From Paenibacillus sp. sptzw28 (GTDB lineage Bacteria; Bacillota; Bacilli; Paenibacillales; Paenibacillaceae), in NCBI RefSeq assembly GCF_019550795.1, contig NZ_CP080545.1:196001-260000 (forward strand): 64,000 bases of DNA, in the 5' to 3' direction. The notes beneath the pieces are model-generated. The model was given only the letters and a program-made list of their open reading frames with translations. It did no database searches and was not told where the DNA came from. A program made the position numbers and the translations under genes. Below, piece after piece: positions 8,399 to 16,195 of the stretch; position 1 is the first letter of the stretch; each line of letters begins with the position of its first letter.

Positions 8399-10894
8399 CT
8401 AGCTCACCGTCCTTGGTCGCTCGACCTTGGTTAGGCCCGGCCAGCGGAAGGTCGCCCACTCGGGCTGATGTTTGTCGACCTTGGCCACGACGACTGTCAT
8501 ATCGTCCAAAATATCGCCTTTATGATAACGCACGACCGTCTCAAGGAGCGAATCGGCGATTTCCTGCGGGTTATCGGCTGAGATTTCCTGGATGACCCGC
8601 TTCATCCACATCTCCTTATTAACCGCATGACCGGGCGCATCATAGATGCCGTCGGTCATCATGATGAGCGTGTCGCCCGGCTGCAGCTGCACCCGAATCA
8701 GGTCGACATCTATATCCTGCAGAATGCCGACCGGCAGATTGTTTGCCGTTATCGGAATGACCTCGCCGCCCCGCTTGATGAAGCTCGGGGTGGACCCTAT
8801 TTTCATAAACGTCGTCTTCGCCGTATACAAATCGATCAACGCCACATCGACGGTGGCGAACACTTCATCAGAGGAACGGAGAAGAAGCACCGAATTGACG
8901 GATTTAATCGCCAGCTTCTCATCCATTCCCGACTGCAGCAGCTGCTGAAGAATCGTCAGGGCCGTGCTGCTCTCGAGCTTGGCCCGCTCGCCGTTTCCCA
9001 TCCCGTCGCTGATAGCCACGGCAAATTTGCCATTGCCAAGCTCTACCGTACTGAAGCTGTCTCCCGAAAGCAGCTCCCCTCCCTTAGCCACACCGGCCAC
9101 ACCGGTCTCCACCTCGAAAGCTTTGGCGGAGCCGAATATGACCATCGCAGGCTCTCCGCTTTTCTCCGGATAGCGCTCCGACATAACGGCGATCGGCTCG
9201 CCTAATATGTCGGAGAGCAGCGGCGCAATGATTTTGCGGCATTCGTCGTACCCTCTCCCAAATGCATGGTAAACCTCAATCTCTACGTTCCCCTCCTCCA
9301 AATTAACGACGTCGATACCCTGTATGGATAAACCGAGCCCTTCTAGCGCCTCTCGGATCTGTTCTTCCTGCAAATGCAGCTGCTGTCCTTCCCGCTTGAT
9401 CTCCCGCGCCAAGTCCTCCATAACCTGGGACACGCCCGATAACTGCTCGGCGACAAGCTGGCGGGAATCGTTCAGCTGCTTTCTCCAACGCTGGTCGTGC
9501 TTGAACAATTCATACTGCTGCTGCATAACGCCCAGCACTTGATGTGACCGAATGCAATGAGAGCTCCATTCCTTCGGCATTTCCTTCGGTCCTATACGCC
9601 TCCCTTCTTCAACTGCAGTCATCATGCCTGTCATTACCCTGTACGTATCATAGAATCTCCCCTCCCAACAAAGTTCTTTGCGATGGCAAGAGCTGCATGT
9701 TTTCTCGGCGACCGCATTCATGAAATGGCCGACCGCTTCCTCTCGCTTCGCACTATCATTAACGCTGGCCACTTGGCCGAAGCTTCGCGACAGCTGGCGG
9801 AATACTTCTGAGAACTGTGCAACGCGCTGTGCCGTAACATCGCGGACCCGTTTTGCGTATTCATGCTGAGATTTGACATGCTCCTGCGTTCCCGGGACGT
9901 ATTTGGCAATCGTACGCACGATTGAACGTGGAGTGAGCAGGAACAGTACGGCCGCAGCAACCGACTCCCAGGTCGATGCCATCACATCGCTCTGGTTTCC
10001 GACATAGATAGAAAGAATGGATGATCCAAGCAGCATACCGAAGGCGACCGCCATTTTGCCCCCGTCCCGCAGCAGCCCGGCAAGCAAGCCGGCGAAGGCC
10101 AGCAGGCTCATTTGAACAATAGCGTTGAAATCCGCCAAGCTCAGGATAAGCCCGGCTACCACCCCAACCGAAGCTCCCAGCGGCGCCCCTCCTACCAGCG
10201 CGAAGAGCAGCAGCATATATCGTGACATGACATGCTCTGCGGATAAGCCGTAAACCGACCATCCGACCGCCCCGGTCATTACCGAAGCAAGCAGAATCAT
10301 GAGGCATATAATTTCTTCATTCCTCAGTGCAGAAGATTTGCGCGTCATTGTCAGCACGGGGATGGCTTGTACAAACACGAGCGTGAGTACAAAACCGAGC
10401 GCAGCCTCCACACCCACCATCATAAGCTCGTACCAGTTAAGCGTGTCGGCGATGACCACTCCGAACAGCCGGACAAGCATGGTAGCGAGAAACACGAGTA
10501 TAGGCGCATAAGACAGTTCGGCCCGCTCGTAAGCTTCCAGCCCCTTCATGAGTAAATAAAGCACTGCCAACTCCATGGCTATCCACATCGGCTCCGGAGA
10601 TATTGCAAAGCAGCTGCCGGCAACGATCGATAGCCCAACCGTAAAATAAGAATCTCGTCTGAGAAAATAAATGACGGCAAAGTAAGCGACCGCAAACGGC
10701 GTAAGCGACTCCAATATGACTGCCCGGCCGAGCAGAAATCCGACGGCCATCAGTACGAAGGTCCATTTTTTAGAGGACATCATCTGTACGAGCCGATGGG
10801 CCATAGCCCAGTTAAGGCCTTTGCGGACCGCCGCTTGTACGATGCTTGTCCGCTGTACAGTTGGAAACATGACCACATTGTGTTTCTCCGTCAT
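8399..10894 (-). CDS. spoIIE: stage II sporulation protein E, SpoIIAA-P phosphatase
   Basis: Polar-septum membrane phosphatase that dephosphorylates SpoIIAA and so activates SigF in the forespore. Of 831 residues, the first ~320 are about ten hydrophobic membrane segments. The middle is a coiled regulatory region with a CSSCHRKELCW cysteine cluster. The C-terminal ~200 residues are a PP2C/SpoIIE phosphatase domain (AISDGMGNGERAKLES and MMTDGIYDAPG carry the metal-binding aspartates). Length equals that of the Bacillus protein. The gene has its own Spo0A-type promoter and its own terminator, so it is monocistronic. Confidence 0.97.
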   Translation of the reverse strand: MTEKHNVVMFPTVQRTSIVQAAVRKGLNWAMAHRLVQMMSSKKWTFVLMAVGFLLGRAVILESLTPFAVAYFAVIYFLRRDSYFTVGLSIVAGSCFAISPEPMWIAMELAVLYLLMKGLEAYERAELSYAPILVFLATMLVRLFGVVIADTLNWYELMMVGVEAALGFVLTLVFVQAIPVLTMTRKSSALRNEEIICLMILLASVMTGAVGWSVYGLSAEHVMSRYMLLLFALVGGAPLGASVGVVAGLILSLADFNAIVQMSLLAFAGLLAGLLRDGGKMAVAFGMLLGSSILSIYVGNQSDVMASTWESVAAAVLFLLTPRSIVRTIAKYVPGTQEHVKSQHEYAKRVRDVTAQRVAQFSEVFRQLSRSFGQVASVNDSAKREEAVGHFMNAVAEKTCSSCHRKELCWEGRFYDTYRVMTGMMTAVEEGRRIGPKEMPKEWSSHCIRSHQVLGVMQQQYELFKHDQRWRKQLNDSRQLVAEQLSGVSQVMEDLAREIKREGQQLHLQEEQIREALEGLGLSIQGIDVVNLEEGNVEIEVYHAFGRGYDECRKIIAPLLSDILGEPIAVMSERYPEKSGEPAMVIFGSAKAFEVETGVAGVAKGGELLSGDSFSTVELGNGKFAVAISDGMGNGERAKLESSTALTILQQLLQSGMDEKLAIKSVNSVLLLRSSDEVFATVDVALIDLYTAKTTFMKIGSTPSFIKRGGEVIPITANNLPVGILQDIDVDLIRVQLQPGDTLIMMTDGIYDAPGHAVNKEMWMKRVIQEISADNPQEIADSLLETVVRYHKGDILDDMTVVVAKVDKHQPEWATFRWPGLTKVERPRTVS

Positions 10895-10930
10895 ATCAAG
10901 ACACCATCCATTCCCAATTAATGTCTCCCC

Positions 10931-10963
10931 ATTATAGGAGCATGTCCACAGGAAGTTTGTCAG
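10931..10963 (-). promoter_or_regulatory. spoIIE promoter with 21-bp spacer
   Basis: CTGACA (10958-10963) and a perfect TATAAT (10931-10936) are separated by 21 bases on the minus strand, 37 bases before the spoIIE ATG. An over-long spacer is the known hallmark of Spo0A-activated SigA promoters such as Bacillus spoIIE. Confidence 0.75.
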
Positions 10964-11000
10964 AAAGCGTTGTCATTGCAAAAGTTTTTTCCGACAAAAA
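10956..11000 (-). promoter_or_regulatory. Spo0A boxes upstream of spoIIE
   Basis: TTTGTCAGAAA (10956-10966, on the plus strand) overlaps the -35. A second near-consensus box reads TTTTTGTCGGAAAA on the minus strand (10987-11000). The 0A consensus is TTTGTCGAAAA, and each box has one or two mismatches. The rest of the gap to yabR (11001-11242) shows nothing I can assign. Confidence 0.6.
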
Positions 11001-11242
11001 TGCCGCTCTCCCAGGCAGGCTCGCGACGCCTTGTCAAACGTAATGACAGCGTGCGTTTAAGGCTTCGCAGCGGTACCCCTTCCGGACTATCGTTCAACAA
11101 AAACCGCTGCCCGAATTCCCGCCGCTGCCGGTGAAACGCCGTCCGAACGTGTCGGGATTGGTGGATAACAAGGGAAAAGTTTTTTCTTCGGAGAGGAATA
11201 TTTCGGTGTAATGTGAATAATGGGCCGCTAAAAACCGGAACT

Positions 11243-11272
11243 AAAAAAGGCAGAGCCTTGTCGGCCCTGCCT
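11243..11272 (-). terminator. terminator after yabR
   Basis: A 10-bp stem (11248-11257 with 11263-11272, one wobble) is followed by six T on the minus strand, 20 bases past the yabR stop. Confidence 0.9.
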
Positions 11273-11291
11273 GCATTACTTCGATATACAA

Positions 11292-11855
11292 TTAAACGCG
11301 CTTCGCTCCGCGGCCACCGCGTTTGGATTCCGTATTCTTCTTCAATGAAGACATGCGCTCTTCGCTATCCTTAAGGAAACGCGACATTTTATCCTCGAAG
11401 GTGGGTTTACCAAAGGAAGGTTTACCGCCTGACGCTTTATTGAAAGGACGTCCACCGCCGCCTCCGCCGCCTGTACGATTAAAGCCGCCGCCTCCGCCGC
11501 CACTTGGACGATTGAAGCTTCCGCCTCCGCCTCCGCCGCTTCCGCTGCTAGGACGATTGAAGCCGCCGCCTCCGCCGCCTGCACCGCGTTCCCTCTGAGG
11601 TGGCGCAGAACCTTCTGGCCGGTCGATCGCCTGTTTAATGGAAAGTCCGATTTTCCCGTCTTTATCTACATTAATGACCTTTACTGTGACGACATCATCC
11701 AGTTTTAAATGGTCCTTAACATCCTTGACGTAATTATCGGCAATCTCTGAGATGTGAACGAGCCCCGTGACACCTCCCGACAAATCGACGAATGCCCCGA
11801 AATGCGTAATGCCTGTCACCTTGCCCTCTAACTTGGCGCCCACTTCAATTGCCAT
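11292..11855 (-). CDS. yabR: S1-domain RNA-binding protein YabR with glycine-rich FNRP repeats
   Basis: The first ~75 residues are a single S1 (OB-fold) domain (GKVTGITHFGAFVDLSGGVTGLVHISEI), as in general stress protein 13/YabR. Residues ~90-140 are unusual: runs of five to seven glycines alternating with FNRP, FNRT or PFNK, followed by a basic tail (KRGGRGAKRV). Bacillus YabR is ~128 aa and this one is 187, so the glycine-rich segment is an insertion relative to that protein. It probably widens RNA binding, as RGG-like linkers do; that is inference. It lies between divIC and spoIIE. Confidence 0.85.
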   Translation of the reverse strand: MAIEVGAKLEGKVTGITHFGAFVDLSGGVTGLVHISEIADNYVKDVKDHLKLDDVVTVKVINVDKDGKIGLSIKQAIDRPEGSAPPQRERGAGGGGGGFNRPSSGSGGGGGGSFNRPSGGGGGGFNRTGGGGGGGRPFNKASGGKPSFGKPTFEDKMSRFLKDSEERMSSLKKNTESKRGGRGAKRV

Positions 11856-12015
11856 AGGTAAAAATGTTCCTCCCTAACCGTTATGCGAAGCCGTAGGCCT
11901 CGAGATGGATATGCACGTTAAAATATATAACATGAAAGCTCTTAAAATGCTGTTCCTATCGTGATTATACCCGAATGAGAGAAGCAAGGCAACAGACGTA
12001 TACCCGATTGTAAGC

Positions 12016-12330
12016 CTATTCAATGACCTGAATCTGCTTCTCGCCTTTCTTTACCATTCCTTGGTCCTTCGTAGCCAACTGGCCGATATATTCCTTATCG
12101 TTCAGCCGAGCGGCCTGCTGCTTCAGGTCGTTCATCTGCTTGGTCGCCGCATCTATTTTCTGCTGCGCTTCCGCAAGCTTAAGTTCCGATTGACCCTGCC
12201 GTTCCAGCTGAGATAGAAGAGTGTACGACGCCCAGCCCATGAATAATGCGACGACGATAAACCAAATCTTCAGCCGGCGTTTCGTCCCTGCCGATGCAGT
12301 TGATTGATGATTCCCAGCTGTCGTCACCAA
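12016..12330 (-). CDS. divIC: cell-division protein DivIC (FtsB family)
   Basis: Septum-formation protein that works with FtsL and DivIB. The 104-aa protein has a basic cytoplasmic N-terminus (TKRRLK), one membrane segment at about 21-40 and an extracellular coiled coil (about 42-80). The start is a TTG at 12330 with AGGGGG 8 bases upstream; the next codon, GTG, is an alternative start. It lies 24 bases behind yabQ. Confidence 0.9.
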   Translation of the reverse strand: MVTTAGNHQSTASAGTKRRLKIWFIVVALFMGWASYTLLSQLERQGQSELKLAEAQQKIDAATKQMNDLKQQAARLNDKEYIGQLATKDQGMVKKGEKQIQVIE

Positions 12331-12354
12331 TTCATAGACCCCCTGTCGTTATTG

Positions 12355-12993
12355 CTAGTTATTGTTGTCCTGCTTCCGGTTCTTCCATCGCCGCCAGAGC
12401 TTAACGATGCCGGTATGCAGCGCTTGGTACCTATCGCGTACCCGCCACTTTGCAAGAAGCGGTCCACCCCATCCTGCGAACCATTGACCGGCAGGTCTTA
12501 TAAGGGGAGCGGTCATCCAGCGGGTCAAAATCCAGAGCGGACGAATTAATTGTACCACAAGTTTCAACAGGAACATAGTGAACACAAGTAAAAATGCAAA
12601 AACCAGTCTGCCGAGACGGTAGAGCAGCTGCAGCGGACGAATGACAAGCAGAACGAACGTCCGGATCGTAAATTGTATGAGCGCGCGTATGATGCGGATA
12701 ATGCCATGCACAATGATAACAACCAGCTTGCTAAGCAGCCAGTAATAGCAGCCTATGCCGAGCAGCAGTCCCAGGAATACGTAAGTCCGCACTTCGCCTT
12801 CGTTGCTTGCGGACAGCACCTGGAATACGGCAATGGTAGCGGCGATCCAGTACAGAAGATCGAAAACCGGGATCCACCAACGGTTGATCCGAAGCTCGTC
12901 CGACACGACGCGATAGCTATCGAACACGATCCCCATCCCGATTCCCGAGAGCAGCATCGTTACCATTGTCCACCATTGTACCGTCAAACTCAC
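12355..12993 (-). CDS. yabQ: spore cortex biosynthesis protein YabQ
   Basis: Mother-cell membrane protein needed for cortex formation in Bacillus. The 212-aa protein has a conserved N-terminal half with about four to five hydrophobic segments (TMLLSGIGMGIVFDSYRV is typical of YabQ), then long hydrophobic/basic helices and a charged C-terminus (RRWKNRKQDNNN). The start overlaps the yabP stop by 4 bases, so the two are coupled. Confidence 0.9.
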   Translation of the reverse strand: MSLTVQWWTMVTMLLSGIGMGIVFDSYRVVSDELRINRWWIPVFDLLYWIAATIAVFQVLSASNEGEVRTYVFLGLLLGIGCYYWLLSKLVVIIVHGIIRIIRALIQFTIRTFVLLVIRPLQLLYRLGRLVFAFLLVFTMFLLKLVVQLIRPLWILTRWMTAPLIRPAGQWFAGWGGPLLAKWRVRDRYQALHTGIVKLWRRWKNRKQDNNN

Positions 12994-13274
12994 TTAAATA
13001 ACTTCCCGAACAGGCCTTTGGACTTGCCGGCCGTATTTCCGTCCAAATAGGCGAGCGAATGGACGAGTCCTTCAATGGCAACAAGGCCTTGCTCCAAGCT
13101 CAAATGCTTCATATGCAAGTTTTGGCCGCGAATAGCCAGGAAGCCGAGCTCGGTCTCAAGCAAAAACTCTTCATTATCGAAGCTCTCCACATTCATAACG
13201 CCGGTAATCTCAAGGATTTTGCGATTGAGCATTTTGATTTCCTGGCGCTTCTGTCCCTTACCTTGTTCGATCAT
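12990..13274 (-). CDS. yabP: sporulation protein YabP
   Basis: YabP/YqfC-family protein of 94 aa, required with YabQ for a normal spore cortex in Bacillus. The recognisable core is LEITGVMNVESFDNEEFLLETELGFLAIRG. AAGGAGG lies 8-9 bases before ATG 13274. It overlaps yabQ by 4 bases. The 287-base region upstream shows no SigE promoter I could match, although the family is SigE-dependent in Bacillus. Confidence 0.92.
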   Translation of the reverse strand: MIEQGKGQKRQEIKMLNRKILEITGVMNVESFDNEEFLLETELGFLAIRGQNLHMKHLSLEQGLVAIEGLVHSLAYLDGNTAGKSKGLFGKLFK

Positions 13275-13518
13275 TGCCTCGTCCCCTCCTTATAGTTTGG
13301 CCGGAAGAAACCGCGCCATCCTTCGCGGCGCCCGCCGGTTTCCTACAGCTAACCCGGTTTCAACAGTATCACCTGAGACTAGCTTATGGCGGTGGGACAG
13401 GTTTTAGAACTCACTTGGAAGCGGCGCAGGAGCGCTCTTAAACAAAGGTAGTTTTGTATAATAAAAAAACTTGCTCACATAAATCAGAGAGAACAGCGGG
13501 CATGTTGATATGGAAACT

Positions 13519-13554
13519 AAAAAAGCGGCCTGTCCCGTTAAACCGGGAGGCCGC
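13519..13554 (-). terminator. terminator after hslR
   Basis: A GC-rich hairpin (GCGGCC at 13525-13530 with GGCCGC at 13549-13554, extended inward across a small bulge) is followed on the minus strand by a T-run. Confidence 0.85.
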
Positions 13555-13561
13555 CTCTTTC

Positions 13562-13843
13562 TTATTGCCATTCGAGTTTATTCTCAGATTGGCGCGATTC
13601 TTCTTTCAACAAAGTATACATGCCGCTCGCTTCGTCCTTCTTCGTCGTCTCCACAAGCCGCTCAATGCGGACGGTTACGATTTTCTGGCCGAATTGAATC
13701 TTGAGCTCGTCGCCGGCTTTGACGGTGCTGCTCGCTTTGGCTTCCCGGCCGTTGATCCAGACGCGTCCTTGATCGGAGACGTCTTTCGCGATGGTACGAC
13801 GCTTGATTAGCCGGGATACTTTGAGAAATTTATCGAGACGCAT
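13562..13843 (-). CDS. rqcP: S4-domain RNA-binding protein (YabO/RqcP)
   Basis: Small S4-domain protein of 93 aa. The Bacillus homologue YabO (RqcP) binds the P-site tRNA and helps RqcH add alanine tails to stalled nascent chains on 50S subunits. The S4 fold is clear in MRLDKFLKVSRLIKRRTIAKDVSDQGRV...VKAGDELKI. The C-terminal ~20 residues are charged and variable. It follows hup by 3 bases, so it is cotranscribed with the HU gene. The older name is hslR/yabO. Confidence 0.9.
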   Translation of the reverse strand: MRLDKFLKVSRLIKRRTIAKDVSDQGRVWINGREAKASSTVKAGDELKIQFGQKIVTVRIERLVETTKKDEASGMYTLLKEESRQSENKLEWQ

Positions 13844-13846
13844 CAG

Positions 13847-14119
13847 TTACTTAATCGCGTCTTTTAATTTATTGCCGGCTTTGAACGCAGGAACTTTGGA
13901 TTCGGCGATCGTGATCGGGTTGCCCGTTTGCGGGTTGCGGCCCGTACGGCCGGAGCGTTTGCGGGTTTCGAATGTGCCGAAGCCGATCAATTGAACCTTG
14001 TCGCCGCTTGCCAGCGCATCGGTTACTTCTCCCAGAAATCCGTTAAGTACAGATTCGACGTCGCGCTTGGTCAGTCCGCTTTTTGCTGCAATGTTGTTAA
14101 TCAGGTCAGTTTTGTTCAT
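13847..14119 (-). CDS. hup: DNA-binding protein HU
   Basis: Histone-like nucleoid protein of 90 aa (MNKTDLINNIAAKSG...) with the HU arm signature GFGTFETRKRSGRTGRNPQTG. The frame allows a start 9 bases upstream (MKTMNK), but there AGGAGG would be only 2 bases from the ATG; the second ATG (11 bases) gives the canonical HU N-terminus. In Bacillus subtilis hbs is elsewhere, so its place between yabN/mazG and yabO is a local arrangement. Confidence 0.95.
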   Translation of the reverse strand: MNKTDLINNIAAKSGLTKRDVESVLNGFLGEVTDALASGDKVQLIGFGTFETRKRSGRTGRNPQTGNPITIAESKVPAFKAGNKLKDAIK

Positions 14120-14424
14120 GGTTTTCATAGCCTCCTAATTTTTTTATCCTAGTAGACAGCCATCGTGCCGCCGCATTGAGTGTGCTTTCCCCGATTGTTA
14201 CTATTCTGCTTGTTTCTAAATAAATCCTGCTAATTTGGTAAACTTTTTTTGCGAACCGTGAGGAATTTAGCCGAATTTTGACGAAAACAAGAAGGAATAG
14301 ATACCATTAAACTGGAACCGTTATGCTGCAATCGGTTAGGCTCTCTCCTGGGCGGCGGAGCAAGTCTGCTTCCCTGAACAATTCAGAAATGCTGCTAATT
14401 CGCAATTTGGTTTCTGATTGTCTA

Positions 14425-15900
14425 TCAAGGAAGACGCTTGGCTTCCTCCCAAAATCGGTCCATCTCTGTTAAATCAGTTTGGTCAAAGGTTCGGCCGCTT
14501 ATACGGAGCTGTTCTTCAATATATGCAAAACGCTTCTTGAATTTCTGATTGGTCCGTGCAAGCGCTTCTTCCGGATCGGCCTGAATAAACCGCGAAGCGT
14601 TGACCGTGGCAAACAGCAGGTCGCCAAGCTCCGCCGCCTGCTCGGAGGTATCCTTGGTTGCGATGGCTTCCCGCAGCTCCCCCAGCTCCTCTTCGATTTT
14701 ATCGAGAACCGGCTTGATATCGTCCCAATCAAAGCCGACTTTAGCGGCTTTCTTCTGAATCTTGTAGGCTTTCATAAGCGCGGGAAGATCCGGCGGTATT
14801 CCATCCAGAAGCGATGCCTTGGCCGGATCGATGCCTTTGCGGCGCTTCTCCTCGGCTTTCATTTGCTCCCAGTTCTGAAGCGCCTCGCCCGCATCGCTCG
14901 CTCCCAGTTCGCCAAACACATGCGGATGACGGAACAGCAGCTTCTCATTGAGCGTTTGGATGACATCATAGACGGAGAAGGAACCGACCTCTTCCTCGAT
15001 CTGGCTGTGCAGCATCACTTGCAGAATCACGTCGCCGAACTCCTCGCGCATGCCGTCCGGGTCGTCATTGTCAATCGCTTCGATCGCTTCGTAGGTTTCT
15101 TCGATGAAGTTTTTGCGGATCGATTGGTGCGTCTGCTCCCGGTCCCATGGACAGCCCTCGGGGCTTCGTAAAATAGCGACAATCTCATGCAGCCGCTCGA
15201 ATGAGCGATTGCGAAGAGCATCGTCCGAGGTGCGGGGCAGCCAGATGAGCGACAAATTGCCGTAACCCGGCGTCCGGTCAAGCTCGTAGAGCGGGACGGT
15301 GACGATTTGCTCCTCCCCCGCCACACCGAGCGCATGTCCGACAACAACCGGATAGTCGTCAGGCAGACGTTCCATCAGCGTGAGCTTAACGTCCGAGGCG
15401 GTGAATTCGTCATAGACTTGGCCGATAACGGTATGGAGTTCCGGCCGTATGAGAGAAGCCTTAAGTCCAGCCGCGTCAAGCAGCTGGAATCCTTCGATCG
15501 GATCGAAGCCCAGCCTCGTGAAAGCTTGATCAAGAAAGCTCTCGCCGCCGATAATATTGAGGGCGATGCCCTCCTGCGGGCATCGTTCCCGCAGCAGCTG
15601 CACCGTGCGTTCGGCCACCATCGGATGGCCAGGGACCGCGTAGACGATTTCTCCGGCTTTGGATTGTTCGATTAAAGCTTCGGTGATGGCGGCGTAAACC
15701 TCGGGAAATGAATCGAGCTGCTCGTACAGCCGATCAAACGACGCATAGGTCAGATCATTCTCCTCAAACAGCCGCATCATCGGGTGCTTGTCCGTTCGCA
15801 CGCAGCGTACTGAGGCACTCTGCAGCTTACGCCAGACCCCCAGCGTCAGCTGGTCGGCATCGCCCGAGCCGAGCCCGACGACAGTGATGGTTGGTTGCAT
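14425..15900 (-). CDS. yabN: YabN: tetrapyrrole methylase-like plus MazG NTP pyrophosphohydrolase
   Basis: Two-domain protein of 491 aa. Residues ~1-225 form an SAM-dependent tetrapyrrole (corrin/porphyrin) methylase fold (TVVGLGSGDADQLTLG, YAVPGHPMVAE). Residues ~245-490 form tandem MazG domains that hydrolyse nucleoside triphosphates (CPWDREQTHQSIRKNFIEETYE...EEFGDVILQV, then a second EELGELREA...AAELGDLLFA). The acidic EExxE/ExxD residues needed for Mg2+ are present. This is the YabN arrangement, next to spoVB as in Bacillus. Its role in sporulating cells is unclear. Confidence 0.93.
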   Translation of the reverse strand: MQPTITVVGLGSGDADQLTLGVWRKLQSASVRCVRTDKHPMMRLFEENDLTYASFDRLYEQLDSFPEVYAAITEALIEQSKAGEIVYAVPGHPMVAERTVQLLRERCPQEGIALNIIGGESFLDQAFTRLGFDPIEGFQLLDAAGLKASLIRPELHTVIGQVYDEFTASDVKLTLMERLPDDYPVVVGHALGVAGEEQIVTVPLYELDRTPGYGNLSLIWLPRTSDDALRNRSFERLHEIVAILRSPEGCPWDREQTHQSIRKNFIEETYEAIEAIDNDDPDGMREEFGDVILQVMLHSQIEEEVGSFSVYDVIQTLNEKLLFRHPHVFGELGASDAGEALQNWEQMKAEEKRRKGIDPAKASLLDGIPPDLPALMKAYKIQKKAAKVGFDWDDIKPVLDKIEEELGELREAIATKDTSEQAAELGDLLFATVNASRFIQADPEEALARTNQKFKKRFAYIEEQLRISGRTFDQTDLTEMDRFWEEAKRLP

Positions 15901-15962
15901 GGTGAACCCTCCTTGATTCGTGGATTATGTATTTCGGCCGCGCTTGAGGCGCAGCTGTTTAA

Positions 15963-16112
15963 GGTTGGGCGGCAGCCCGTGAGTGATTTGGTGGACGGGT
16001 GCTACTATTTCGGGTTGGGCGGTAGCCAGTGTGACTTAGTGTTACCGGTGCTACTATTTCGCGTTGGGCGATAGCCCGTTAGTGATTTAGTGCTACGGGT
16101 GCGACCTCGATG
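15963..16112. repeat. three-copy ~50-bp tandem repeat between spoVB and yabN
   Basis: Copies begin with GTTGGGC at 15964, 16014 and 16063, so the period is 50 then 49 bases. Each contains a GGGCNNYAGCC-type self-complementary core and ends near GGTGCTACTATTTCG; the last copy is cut short. The repeats fill most of the 295-base gap between the spoVB stop and yabN. No gene or promoter is visible in them. Confidence 0.8.
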
Positions 16113-16195
16113 GCCCGCGAATTTAGCTATCGCTGGGGCGGCTATTCGATACGGGCCGGGCACCCTTGGGCTGCTTACGGGCGGCTTAGGGGCGG

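Noticed and set aside
10895..11291. tRNA-Met/Glu genes, which occur near spoIIE in Bacillus
   Set aside because: No cloverleaf-like sequence or CCA-type end is visible; the gap holds the spoIIE promoter, 0A boxes and the yabR terminator.
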